Assembly: GCF_035917235.1 (NCBI RefSeq) | Contig: NZ_CP108423.1 | Location: forward strand, 4,617,501-4,681,500 | Origin: Streptomyces sp. NBC_01294 | GTDB taxonomy: Bacteria; Actinomycetota; Actinomycetes; Streptomycetales; Streptomycetaceae | DNA: 64,000 bases | Reading direction: 5' to 3' | Shown: one piece after another, positions 15,184 to 22,943 of the stretch | How positions within the stretch are numbered: position 1 is the stretch's first letter | Layout: each line of letters opens with the position of its first letter | The notes under the pieces: generated by a model | Told to the model about the DNA's origin: nothing | Database searches by the model: none | Seen by the model: the letters and a program-made list of their open reading frames with translations, nothing else | Translations under genes and position numbers: made by a program

Positions 15184-15899
15184 GACGCCACCCCCGCCCC
15201 GGCCGCCCGGCTCCGTACGTCCGCCACGATCTCCCCGTCCCGGATCCGCACCTGCCGCGGCAGGCTCGCCGCGATCTCGTGGTCGTGGGTGATCACGGCG
15301 ATGGTGGCGCCGTCCCGGTTCAGCTCGTGCAGCAGCTCCATCACCGACTCCCCGGACGCCGTGTCGAGCGCGCCCGTCGGCTCGTCGGCCAGCAGCAGGT
15401 CCGGCGCGCCCGCCACCGCGCGGGCGATCGCCACGCGCTGCTTCTGCCCGCCGGACAGCTCGTGCGGCCGGTGGCCCATCCGGTCGCCGAGGCCGACCCG
15501 CTCCAGGGCCTCGGCCGCGCGGCGGCCGCGCTCGGCCCGCGAGAGGCCGGAGTACAGCAGTCCCTCGGCGACGTTCGCCCGGGCGCTGATGCCCGGCACC
15601 AGGTGGAAGGACTGGAAGACGAAGCCGACGTGCCGGGACCGCAGGGCCGACAGCGAACGGTCCGACAGGGCCGCGATGTCGTGCCCGGCGATCCGTACGC
15701 GGCCGGCCGTCGGGCGGTCCAGCGTGCCGACGATGTGCAGCAGGGTGGACTTGCCGGAGCCCGACGGGCCGACGATGGCGAGGAGTTCGCCCGCGGCGAC
15801 GCTCAGGTCGACCCCGCGCAGGGCCGCGACCCCGCCCGGGTACTCCTTGGTGACCCCGGTCAGTTCCACGACCGGCTCCGGGTGCGTCATGGCCGTCAC
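15180..15899 (-). CDS. ABC transporter ATP-binding protein, MacB/LolD type
   Basis: A 239-aa ATPase with all motifs: Walker A GPSGSGKSTLL, Q-loop FVFQSFHLVPG, ABC signature LSGGQKQRVAIARA, Walker B LLADEPTGALD, and the switch His in VITHDHEIAA. The LSGGQKQRV/ADEPTGALD wording is that of the LolD/MacB/FtsE group, which work with FtsX-type permeases such as the one downstream. It has 4-base overlaps with both neighbours, so the three genes are translationally coupled. Confidence 0.95.
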   Translation of the reverse strand: MTAMTHPEPVVELTGVTKEYPGGVAALRGVDLSVAAGELLAIVGPSGSGKSTLLHIVGTLDRPTAGRVRIAGHDIAALSDRSLSALRSRHVGFVFQSFHLVPGISARANVAEGLLYSGLSRAERGRRAAEALERVGLGDRMGHRPHELSGGQKQRVAIARAVAGAPDLLLADEPTGALDTASGESVMELLHELNRDGATIAVITHDHEIAASLPRQVRIRDGEIVADVRSRAAGAGVAS

Positions 15900-17017
15900 A
15901 GCTTTGGGATCCCCACCTGCATGCCCTCCTTGAGGGCGTCGCCGGTCACCTCGACCCGGCCGTTGCCGAACATGCCCAGCTCGACCTTGACCTCGCGCGC
16001 CCGGCCGTCCTCCACGACCTGTACGCCGAAGCCGCCGCCCGCGAGTGCGAGCAGCGCGTTGACCGGTACGGAGAGCACGCCCTTGCGGGTCTCGCCGGTC
16101 AGGCCGACGGTCACCGGGGACTGGTCGGGGGCGTTGATCTCGGCGGGCTTGTCGAAGGTGACGGCCACGTCGACCTTGGCCTTCTTGTCGCCGCCCGCGC
16201 CGCCGCCACCGCCACCGCCGCCACCCGCGCTGGCGGCGTCGCCCTGGCCGTCCGCACCGCCGGCGCCGCCCACCGAGTCGATCTTCCCGGTGGCGCTGGC
16301 GCCACCCGGCAGCCGCACGGTGACCGGATCGCCGGCCTTCGCCGCACCCGCCTTCGCCGCGTCCATCTGGAAGCGGACGACGCGCTCGGTGCCCGTCACC
16401 GTCAGCACCGGCTTTCCGGGCGCGGCCTCGTCACCGACCGCCGCGTCGTTCCTGCGGACCCGCTGCGGCCCCGAGGCGAAGGCGATGTCCTCCTTGCCGA
16501 CCTCGCCCGTCTCCGCCGCCTTGTGCGCCTTCTGCCACCGCTTGACCGCCGTCGCCGTCCCCGCCGTGAAGACGCCGTCCTCCGGATCGAGCCCGGTCCC
16601 GTACCCCAGCGCCTGCAGGTTCCGCTTCAGCTGCTTGACGTCCTCGCCCTTGTCCCCGGCCTTCAGCGGCCGGTACATCGGCGTGGACCCGTACATGAGC
16701 CGCACCACCCGGCCGTTGACCTCGTACAGCTTCCCGTCCCGCTCGACCGCCGAGCCCTCGCCCGCGATCCACGTCAGCACCCCCGGCCCGCCCGCGTTCA
16801 GCTTGCGCTCCTGCGCGTAGCCGAGGGTGCCCTCCACCTGGAGCCCCGAGCTGAGGTCGCCGCGCTGCACCGGCGCCGTGGCCGGCGGCAGGCCCGCCGT
16901 GCGCCGCTCCTGCCCGCCGCCGTCGCGCTGCGGCCGGTCCATGACGGCGTAGCCGCCGCCCGAGACGGCCAGTACGGCGGCCAGCGAGCCCAGCAGCCAC
17001 TTGGCCCGCCTGCTCAT
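15896..17017 (-). CDS. HlyD/MacA-like membrane adaptor with peptidoglycan-binding domain
   Basis: A 373-aa protein anchored by one N-terminal helix (KWLLGSLAAVLAVSGGGYAV). It contains a peptidoglycan_binding_1 repeat in the middle (PLKAGDKGEDVKQLKRNLQALG followed by DGVFTAGTATAVKRWQ) and a C-terminal beta-barrel adaptor region (VVRFQMDAAKAGAAKAGDPV; then NALLALAGGGFGVQVVEDG). This combination is found in the adaptor subunits of Gram-positive MacB-like exporters. A (Gly)n run of about 10 residues lies in the inserted loop. The start is set at the ATG in the ATGA overlap with the upstream lipoprotein gene; a GTG 15 bases earlier is also in frame. Confidence 0.85.
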   Translation of the reverse strand: MSRRAKWLLGSLAAVLAVSGGGYAVMDRPQRDGGGQERRTAGLPPATAPVQRGDLSSGLQVEGTLGYAQERKLNAGGPGVLTWIAGEGSAVERDGKLYEVNGRVVRLMYGSTPMYRPLKAGDKGEDVKQLKRNLQALGYGTGLDPEDGVFTAGTATAVKRWQKAHKAAETGEVGKEDIAFASGPQRVRRNDAAVGDEAAPGKPVLTVTGTERVVRFQMDAAKAGAAKAGDPVTVRLPGGASATGKIDSVGGAGGADGQGDAASAGGGGGGGGGAGGDKKAKVDVAVTFDKPAEINAPDQSPVTVGLTGETRKGVLSVPVNALLALAGGGFGVQVVEDGRAREVKVELGMFGNGRVEVTGDALKEGMQVGIPKL

Positions 17018-17523
17018 CGGGCCGTTTCGCACTTCTTCTGGGCCTCTTCGAAGGCCTTCTCCTGACCCTTGGGGATCTCGGTGGCGCTCTTCATGCCCCC
17101 GTTGTACTCAGGGTCCTTGAGGGCGACCCCGTTCTCGCGCATGCACTGGATCCACTTGAGCTCCTTGTCCTTCTCCTCCTGCGTGGGCTCCTTGCCGGAT
17201 CCGGGGCCGCCCATCCCGCAGGCCTTCATGGCCTCCTGCATCTTCTGCGGGTCGGCGCCGCCGCCCAGCGTCATCCCGCGCGGGTCCTGGCCGGGCTCGG
17301 GGTCCGGCACGTCGATGCCCTGCTCGCGCAGGCACTGGCGCATCTTCACGGCCCTGTCCGCGTCGGCGCCGGCGCCGCTGTCGCTCCCGCCTCCGCCTCC
17401 GCCTCCGCTCGCGCTGTCGGAGGAGTCCTTCTTCCCGTCCGTAGAGTCGTTCGCGCAGGCGGTGGCGAACAGGGTCAGCCCGGTGACGACCGCGGCCGTG
17501 GTCATGATCAGGGATCGCTTCAT
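17014..17523 (-). CDS. Small putative lipoprotein, first gene of the export operon
   Basis: A 169-aa exported protein with signal peptide MKRSLIMTTAAVVTGLTLFA and a lipobox ATAC, so the mature Cys is about residue 23. The mature part starts with a Ser/Gly linker. It has two similar segments, each with MRQCLREQG or IQCMRENG followed by a DP-rich stretch (VDVPDPEPGQD-like and VALKDPEYNG), an internal duplication with paired cysteines. Its function is unknown. Its place ahead of the adaptor, ATPase and permease suggests a substrate-binding or sensing accessory. It is divergent from the response regulator, and the 90-bp gap should hold both promoters. Confidence 0.8.
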   Translation of the reverse strand: MKRSLIMTTAAVVTGLTLFATACANDSTDGKKDSSDSASGGGGGGGSDSGAGADADRAVKMRQCLREQGIDVPDPEPGQDPRGMTLGGGADPQKMQEAMKACGMGGPGSGKEPTQEEKDKELKWIQCMRENGVALKDPEYNGGMKSATEIPKGQEKAFEEAQKKCETAR

Positions 17524-17613
17524 GGGCCCGAGCCTGCGCGGAGAGGGCCTTTCGCTTCCCTCTCGCACCCTGCTTACGGCGGCGAAATGCCGATCTCGGG
17601 TAAAGAGGACGCC

Positions 17614-18276
17614 ATGCGCGTACTGGTGGTGGAGGACGAGGAATTCCTCAGGGAGATGATCGCCGAGGGGCTGCGCCGCGACGCGCTCGCCGTCGACGAG
17701 GCGGCCGACGGCCTGGAGGCCCTGCGGAGGCTGCGCCTCGGCGAGTACGACGTCCTGGTCCTGGACCGCGACCTGCCCGGCCTGCACGGCGACGAGGTCT
17801 GCCGCCAGGTCGTGCGCGAGCGGCTGCTGACCCGGGTCCTGATGCTGACCGCCTCCGGGACCGTACGGGACCGCGTCGAGGGCCTCGGCCTCGGAGCGGA
17901 CGACTACCTCACGAAGCCCTTCGCCTACGACGAGCTGCTCGCCCGCGTCCTGGCGCTGGGCCGGCGCGCCCGCCCCGCCCTGCCGCCCGTACTGGAGCGC
18001 GCCGGGATCGCCGTCGACACCGCCCGGCGCAGCGCCACCCGCGACGGGCACCGGCTCGCGCTGTCCCGCAAGGAGTTCGCCGTCCTGGAGGCGCTGCTGC
18101 GCGCCGAGGGCGCCGTGGTCGGCAACGACGACCTGATCGAGCAGGTGTGGGAGCAGGACACCAGCTACTCCACCAACGCCGTCCGGGTGACCCTGAGCAA
18201 GCTCCGCGCCAAGCTGGGCGAGCCGCCGCTGATCGAGACCGTGCCGGGCGCGGGCTACCGGATCGCCGCGCCGTGA
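17614..18276 (+). CDS. OmpR/PhoB-type response regulator
   Basis: A 220-aa regulator. The receiver domain starts with MRVLVVEDEEFLREMI, with the acidic pair in VVEDEE. The phospho-acceptor Asp lies in VLVLDRDLPG, the Thr in MLTASG and the Lys in DDYLTKPF. The C-terminal winged-helix domain ends with TVPGAGYRIA, preceded by the recognition-helix region SYSTNAVRVTLSKLRAKLG. Start at the ATG after AAGAGGAC; the frame could begin at 17587 but that lacks a site. It overlaps the kinase gene (GTGA). It is likely to control the divergent ABC export operon, as commonly found for such pairs; that is inference from position. Confidence 0.93.
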   Translation: MRVLVVEDEEFLREMIAEGLRRDALAVDEAADGLEALRRLRLGEYDVLVLDRDLPGLHGDEVCRQVVRERLLTRVLMLTASGTVRDRVEGLGLGADDYLTKPFAYDELLARVLALGRRARPALPPVLERAGIAVDTARRSATRDGHRLALSRKEFAVLEALLRAEGAVVGNDDLIEQVWEQDTSYSTNAVRVTLSKLRAKLGEPPLIETVPGAGYRIAAP

Positions 18277-19673
18277 CGCGCCGCCTGATGCCCCGCCGTC
18301 TGATGCCCCGCCGTCTCGTGCCCCGCCGCCTCGGAGGCGGCGACCGCCCGGAAACCGGCGGCCCGGCGGCCCGTCGCCCGGTCGGCGGAGTCCTGCGGAC
18401 CGAGCGCGGCCGCCTCACCGCCCTCTACGGATCGCTGCTGCTCCTCGCGGGCGGCGGCCTGGTGGCGCTGGTCTACGTCCTGGTCGGACAGGGCCTCTAC
18501 GCGAGCGTCAGCGGGGCCGTCCGCACGGTCAGCCCCGCCTACGTCCTCCCCTCGCCCGGCGCTTCGCCCAGTGCTTCGCCCGGCGCCACGCCCGGTGCCA
18601 GGCCCAGCGCCTCGCCCGGCGAGCGCGCCGACGTGGGCCGCACCTGGGAACCGGCGCGGCGTCGGCCCCCGGGCGAGGCCCCCACCCCCGAGGAGCTCAA
18701 GGGCTACGCGTTCACCCAGAACCTCTCGGACGCCGTCACCGACGCGACCCGCCACCGGCTGTTGATGTACTCGCTCCTCGCGCTGGCCGTCTTCGCCGTG
18801 CTGTCGATCTGGCTCGCCTGGTGGATGGCCGGCCGGGTGCTGCGCCCCGTCGGTGTGATCACCGAGACCGCGCGCCGCCTGTCCGGGGAGAACCTGGACG
18901 AGCGGATCGCCCTCGACGCCCCGCCCGGCGAGCTCAAGCAGCTGGCCGACACCTTCGACGCGATGCTCGGGCGGATGGAGCATCTGGTCTCCGCCCAGCG
19001 GCGGTTCGCGGCGAACGCGGCGCACGAACTGCGCACCCCGCTGGCCGTGCAGCGGGCGGCGGCCGAGATCGGGCTGGCCGGGGACCCGTCGCCGGAGAAG
19101 GTCGCCCGCATCCGCGCCAAGCTCATCGGCGTCGCCGACTCCAGCGAGCACCTGATCGAGTCCCTGCTGCTGCTCGCCGTCTCGGAGCAGGGGCTGGAGT
19201 CCACGGAGCCGGTGGACCTGGCGGCGCTGGCGGCGGCCGAGCTGGCGGCCTGCCCGCAGGAGGGGCTGACCGTCGTACGGACCCTCGCGCCGCTGACCGT
19301 GACAGGCGACCGGCTCCTGCTGGGCCACCTCCTGCGGAACGTGCTGATCAATGCGGTACGTCACAACCGCGCCGGGGGCCGGATCGCCGTGTCCACCTCC
19401 CCCGAGGGGGAACTGACGGTGTCGAACACCGGTCCGGTGATCGATCCGGCGGACGTGCCGGGGCTCCTGGAGCCGTTCCGCAGGCGCGCCGAACGGCAGC
19501 ACACCGCAGGTGAGGGGGCCGGGTTGGGGCTCTCGATCGTGGCGTCGATCGCACGGGCGCACGGGGCGGAGCTGGCGGCCGAGGCCAACCCGGGCCCGGA
19601 GGGCGGCCTGACGGTCCGCGTCCGCTTCCCGGTGGCAGACTCCCGGCGGCAGGGCAGCGTTCAGCCGGAGTGA
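18273..19673 (+). CDS. Sensor histidine kinase
   Basis: A 466-aa membrane kinase. It starts at the GTG overlapping the regulator stop. A basic N-terminus with three tandem MPRRL/VPRRL units is followed by a first helix (ALYGSLLLLAGGGLVALVYVLVG). A roughly 90-residue extracytoplasmic loop, with a Pro/Ser/Gly-rich stretch of SPGA-type repeats, leads to a second helix (SLLALAVFAVLSIWLAWWMAG). Then come a HAMP domain, the DHp helix with HELRTPLAVQ (phospho-His) and an HATPase domain (N box LLRNVLINAVRHN, G box GAGLGLSIV). It forms a two-component system with the preceding regulator. Confidence 0.92.
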   Translation: MTRRLMPRRLMPRRLVPRRLGGGDRPETGGPAARRPVGGVLRTERGRLTALYGSLLLLAGGGLVALVYVLVGQGLYASVSGAVRTVSPAYVLPSPGASPSASPGATPGARPSASPGERADVGRTWEPARRRPPGEAPTPEELKGYAFTQNLSDAVTDATRHRLLMYSLLALAVFAVLSIWLAWWMAGRVLRPVGVITETARRLSGENLDERIALDAPPGELKQLADTFDAMLGRMEHLVSAQRRFAANAAHELRTPLAVQRAAAEIGLAGDPSPEKVARIRAKLIGVADSSEHLIESLLLLAVSEQGLESTEPVDLAALAAAELAACPQEGLTVVRTLAPLTVTGDRLLLGHLLRNVLINAVRHNRAGGRIAVSTSPEGELTVSNTGPVIDPADVPGLLEPFRRRAERQHTAGEGAGLGLSIVASIARAHGAELAAEANPGPEGGLTVRVRFPVADSRRQGSVQPE

Positions 19674-19699
19674 AGGGTGGCTGATGTACGGTCGGTTCA

Positions 19700-20560
19700 A
19701 TGAGCAAGCACCGCCGAGCCCGCTCCCGCACGCTCCGTACGTCGCGTACGCCGCGTGCGGGACGTACTCGTACGTCCTCGCCCACGTCCCGTCGCGTGGC
19801 CCTCGCCGCCACGCTCGGCCTGCTGACCTTCGCGGCGGGCTGGGTGTACGCCCTCGACGAGAACGCCGGCGGCACCGCGGCGCAGGCGCGCGCCGACTCC
19901 CGGCCGCCGGCCGCGGACCGCGCCGCGCGCGACGCTCCCCGGGAAGCCCCCCGCGAAGCCCCGCGGGACCCGCTCCAGGGCCTGACCGGCATCAGTGAGC
20001 AGACCCGGGCCAGGATCCCCGCCGAGTCGCGCCAGCTCATCCTGGTCACCGGCCGGGCCAGGGACTCCTCGGAGTCCACCGCCGCCCTCTACAACCGTCC
20101 CGCGGCCGGCGCCGACTGGATCCGGGCCGCGAGCTGGCCGGCGCGCAACGGGGCCAAGGGCTGGTCCACGGAGCGCACGTACGGCGACCTGACTTCTCCC
20201 CAGGGCGTCTTCGCGCTGACCGACGCGGGCGGGCTGCTGCCGAAGCCGCCCGGCACCCGGCTCCCGTACGACAAGGACGCCTCCTTCGTGGCCACGGGCC
20301 GCGGGGTGAACGGCGAGTCCCTGGCCGGCTCCTTCGACTACGTCGTCGCCATCGACTTCAACCGCAGGCCGGGCACCTCACCGCTGGACCCGGTCAAGCC
20401 GGAGGGGGAGCGCAAGGGCGGCAACATCTGGCTGCACGTGGACCACGACGGCCCCTCGCAGGGCTGCGTCGGCATCCCGAAGGAAGCCATGAAGCAGGTC
20501 CTGGAGACCCTCGACCCGGCGGCGAAGCCGGTCATCGTGATGGGCCCGGAAGGCTTCTGA
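19700..20560 (+). CDS. L,D-transpeptidase-like secreted protein (YkuD/ErfK type)
   Basis: A 286-aa exported protein. After a very basic N-terminus (MSKHRRARSRTLRTSRTPRA) there is a membrane or signal segment (VALAATLGLLTFAAGWVYAL) and an Ala/Pro/Arg-rich linker. The C-terminal half has the YkuD-like catalytic region, with IWLHVDHDG and then SQGCVGIPKEAM, where the Cys would be the nucleophile. The usual SHGC is replaced by SQGC, a variant also seen in other Streptomyces family members. A role in peptidoglycan cross-linking or lipoprotein attachment is possible. It starts 27 bases after the kinase gene and may be co-transcribed. Confidence 0.8.
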   Translation: MSKHRRARSRTLRTSRTPRAGRTRTSSPTSRRVALAATLGLLTFAAGWVYALDENAGGTAAQARADSRPPAADRAARDAPREAPREAPRDPLQGLTGISEQTRARIPAESRQLILVTGRARDSSESTAALYNRPAAGADWIRAASWPARNGAKGWSTERTYGDLTSPQGVFALTDAGGLLPKPPGTRLPYDKDASFVATGRGVNGESLAGSFDYVVAIDFNRRPGTSPLDPVKPEGERKGGNIWLHVDHDGPSQGCVGIPKEAMKQVLETLDPAAKPVIVMGPEGF

Positions 20561-20626
20561 CCCCGGGCCGCTCAGGCACCCGGGCCGTCGGCATCGCGGT
20601 CTCGGCCGGCGCGCTGTGTGTTTCCG

Positions 20627-20884
20627 TCACCGGCCCCTCGCCTCCGCCAGGCGCCGGTCCAACTCAATGTCCAGCTCATGCTGTTCGGACGGAGTCGGGG
20701 CGTAGCCGTTCCAGTCCTGCAGCGCGGCGCGGGCGTGTTCGGCGCGCTCGGCCCGTTCGGCCGGAGTGAGCAGCGTCTCGGCGAGACGGGCCAGGTAGGC
20801 GCGCAGCGACAGCCCCTCGGCGGCGGCCATGGCGGCGAGTCTGTCCTTGGTTTCGCCGGAGATGCGGATGGTGGCGTCGGCCAT
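20627..20884 (-). CDS. Ribbon-helix-helix protein, orphan antitoxin-like
   Basis: An 85-aa protein. The N-terminal strand and helices (ATIRISGETKDRLAAMAAAE, then LSLRAYLARLAETLL) fit the MetJ/Arc ribbon-helix-helix DNA-binding fold. The C-terminal helix is charged (ERAEHARAALQDWNG...) as in MazE- or VapB-like antitoxins. A toxin gene would be expected directly downstream, but only 66 bases separate its stop from the convergent L,D-transpeptidase gene, and no upstream partner is seen. It is either a solitary regulator or a remnant of a toxin-antitoxin pair. Confidence 0.75.
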   Translation of the reverse strand: MADATIRISGETKDRLAAMAAAEGLSLRAYLARLAETLLTPAERAERAEHARAALQDWNGYAPTPSEQHELDIELDRRLAEARGR

Positions 20885-20971
20885 GAGCTTGCTCCTTCCG
20901 ATACCGCAAGGGTAGGGCTCCTGTCGCCAGTACCCCCGACGTTCGGCCGGCGGACCGGTTCTCCCTCTTGC

Positions 20972-20986
20972 CTGACGGACCGTCAG
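20972..20986. promoter_or_regulatory. TetR-type operator, copy 2
   Basis: Perfect palindrome CTGACG-GAC-CGTCAG followed by CTAC, 62 bases before the LLM start at 21048 and between it and the divergent ribbon-helix-helix gene. Confidence 0.75.
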
Positions 20987-21047
20987 CTACGACGATGGCC
21001 CGGCACCGATATGACGAATCGGCAGACGAAGGCGAGGCGGGCCCGCC

Positions 21048-22022
21048 ATGGCGCGCGTATTTCCGGAAGGTCGGCTGGTCTACGGGATGCAGCTCCCGGT
21101 CCAGTCGCAGAGCACCCTCTACGCCGAGCCCTGGGAGGCGTCGGCCACCGCCGCCGATCTCGCCGCGGTCGCACGGGCCGCCGACCGGGCCGGCTTCGGG
21201 TACGTGGCCACCTGCGACCACGTGGCCATCCCGCGGCGGCTCGCCGGCCCCATGAGCACCGTCTGGTACGACCCGGTGGCCACCCTGTCCTTCCTCGCCG
21301 GGGTCACCGAGCACGTGCGGCTGCTCAGCCACGTGGCGATCCTCGGCCTGCGCCACCCGCTGATCAGCGCCAAGCAGTACGCCACCCTCGACCACCTCTC
21401 CGGCGGCCGGCTGATCCTCGGCGTCGGCGCGGGGCACGTCCAGGAGGAGTTCGAGATCCTCGGCGTGGACTTCGCGCGCCGCGGGGCCGTCCTCGACGAG
21501 ACCCTGGACGCGCTGCGGGCGGCGCTGGGGCCCGAGGAGTACCCGGAGTTCGAGGGCGAGCTGTTCTCCTTCAGGGACCTGGGCCAGCTGCCCCGCCCCG
21601 TGCAGGAGCGGATCCCCGTCTGGGTCGGCGGCTCCTCGCCCGCCGCCGTCCGCCGGGCCGCGGTCCGCGGGGACGGCTGGCTCCCGCAGGGCGACCCGCG
21701 GGGCCGGCTCCCGGCGCAGATCGCCCGGATCAGGGAACTGCGCGCCGAGGCCGGAGTGGCGGGCCCGATGGAGATCGGCGCGATCACCGAGGCGCTGTAC
21801 GTCGGCGAGCCCGGCTGGGACACCGGACGGCGCACCTTCACCGGCAAGCCGGAGGCGCTCGCCGAGTCCCTGCGGGAGTACAAGGCGCTCGGCGTGGACC
21901 AGATCCAGGTGCGCTTCCGCAGCCGCGACCGCGCCGAACTCGTCGACCAGATCACCGCTTTCGGGGCCGAGGTGGCCCCGCACCTCAACGACCAGCCACT
22001 TCGACTGACGACTAGCGACTAG
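21048..22022 (+). CDS. LLM-class (luciferase-like) oxidoreductase, probably F420-dependent
   Basis: A 324-aa TIM-barrel flavin/F420 oxidoreductase. Recognisable elements are LAAVARAADRAGFGYVATCDH near the N-terminus, LLSHVAILGLRHPLISAKQ, LDHLSGGRLILGVGAGHV (the conserved cofactor-proximal strand), IPVWVGGSSPAAVRRA and, near the C-terminus, LGVDQIQVRF. The pattern fits the TIGR03619-like F420-dependent group of actinobacteria. Whether the cofactor is F420 or FMN is not certain from sequence. It is preceded by the operator at 20972 and followed after 10 bases by the SDR gene, so these two form an operon. Confidence 0.88.
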   Translation: MARVFPEGRLVYGMQLPVQSQSTLYAEPWEASATAADLAAVARAADRAGFGYVATCDHVAIPRRLAGPMSTVWYDPVATLSFLAGVTEHVRLLSHVAILGLRHPLISAKQYATLDHLSGGRLILGVGAGHVQEEFEILGVDFARRGAVLDETLDALRAALGPEEYPEFEGELFSFRDLGQLPRPVQERIPVWVGGSSPAAVRRAAVRGDGWLPQGDPRGRLPAQIARIRELRAEAGVAGPMEIGAITEALYVGEPGWDTGRRTFTGKPEALAESLREYKALGVDQIQVRFRSRDRAELVDQITAFGAEVAPHLNDQPLRLTTSD

Positions 22023-22032
22023 GAGCACGGGC

Positions 22033-22818
22033 ATGGGCAAGCTGGACGGGCGCGTCGTCGTCATCACCGGCGCGGCACGAGGCCAGGGCGAGCAGGAGGC
22101 CCGCCTCTTCGCCGCGGAGGGGGCCAAGGTGCTGCTCGGCGACGTGCTGGACGAGCAGGGCGCCGCGGTGGCCAAGGACATCGGCGAGGACCGGGCGCGG
22201 TACGTACGGATGGACGTGAGCCGCGAGGAGGACTGGGCCGCGGCGATCGCCACGGCCAAGGATGCCTTCGGCCCGGTGAACGGCCTGGTCAACAACGCGG
22301 GGATCCTGCGCTTCAACGAGCTGACCGCGACCCCGCTGGAGGAGTTCCAGCAGGTGGTCCAGGTCAACCAGGTGGGCGCCTTCCTCGGCATCAAGTCGGT
22401 GGCCCCCGAGATCGAGGCGGCCGGCGGCGGCACCATCGTCAACACCTCCTCGTACACGGGCCTGACGGGCATGGCGTACGTCGGCACCTACGCCGCGACC
22501 AAGGCGGCCATCCTCGGCCTCACCCGCGTGGCCGCGCTGGAGCTGGCGGGCAAGGGGATCCGGGTCAACGCGATGTGCCCGGGCGCCGTGGACACCCCGA
22601 TGGCCAATCCCGGCCTGCTGGACCCGGCGAACATGACCGACGAGGCCAGGGACGCGATGGCGGAGCTCTACAAGCGGGTGGTCCCGATGGGGCGGGTGGG
22701 GCAGCCGGAGGAGATCGCCAGGCTGGCGCTCTTCCTGACCGCGGACGACTCCTCGTACATCACCGGCCAGCCGTTCGTGATCGACGGTGGCTGGATGGCG
22801 GGCGTCAGCATCCTGTAG
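22033..22818 (+). CDS. Short-chain dehydrogenase/reductase, 3-alpha/20-beta-HSD-like
   Basis: A 261-aa NAD(P)-dependent oxidoreductase. The dinucleotide motif TGAARGQGEQEA (TGxxxGxG), NNAG in GLVNNAGIL, and the catalytic Ser-Tyr-Lys (NTSSYTG, then YAATKAA) are all present. An Asp after strand beta-2 (LLGDVLDEQG) points to NAD(H). The sequence resembles the Streptomyces 3-alpha,20-beta-hydroxysteroid dehydrogenase group (VLDEQGAAVA, MDVSREEDW, VDTPMA, ITGQPFVIDGGW), so a cyclic secondary alcohol is a plausible substrate. GGAG precedes the ATG. Probably co-transcribed with the LLM gene just upstream. Confidence 0.92.
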   Translation: MGKLDGRVVVITGAARGQGEQEARLFAAEGAKVLLGDVLDEQGAAVAKDIGEDRARYVRMDVSREEDWAAAIATAKDAFGPVNGLVNNAGILRFNELTATPLEEFQQVVQVNQVGAFLGIKSVAPEIEAAGGGTIVNTSSYTGLTGMAYVGTYAATKAAILGLTRVAALELAGKGIRVNAMCPGAVDTPMANPGLLDPANMTDEARDAMAELYKRVVPMGRVGQPEEIARLALFLTADDSSYITGQPFVIDGGWMAGVSIL

Positions 22819-22845
22819 ACGCCACGGCTCACCCTCCCTCAGTAT

Positions 22846-22860
22846 CTGATGGAGCGTCAG
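22846..22860. promoter_or_regulatory. TetR-type operator, copy 3 (one mismatch)
   Basis: CTGATG-GAG-CGTCAG followed by CTAT. The left arm has one change from the consensus. It lies 28 bases after the SDR stop and 61 bp (start to start) upstream of copy 4. Confidence 0.6.
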
Positions 22861-22906
22861 CTATTGACGCTCCCGCCCCCGCGATGGAACAGTCGAGACA
22901 TCGAAT

Positions 22907-22921
22907 CTGACGCAACGTCAG
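22907..22921. promoter_or_regulatory. TetR-type operator, copy 4
   Basis: Perfect palindrome CTGACG-CAA-CGTCAG, ending 22 bases before the TTG start of the second LLM gene. With copy 3 it forms a double operator. Confidence 0.75.
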
Positions 22922-22943
22922 AAACCAAAGGACGGTGAACCCC

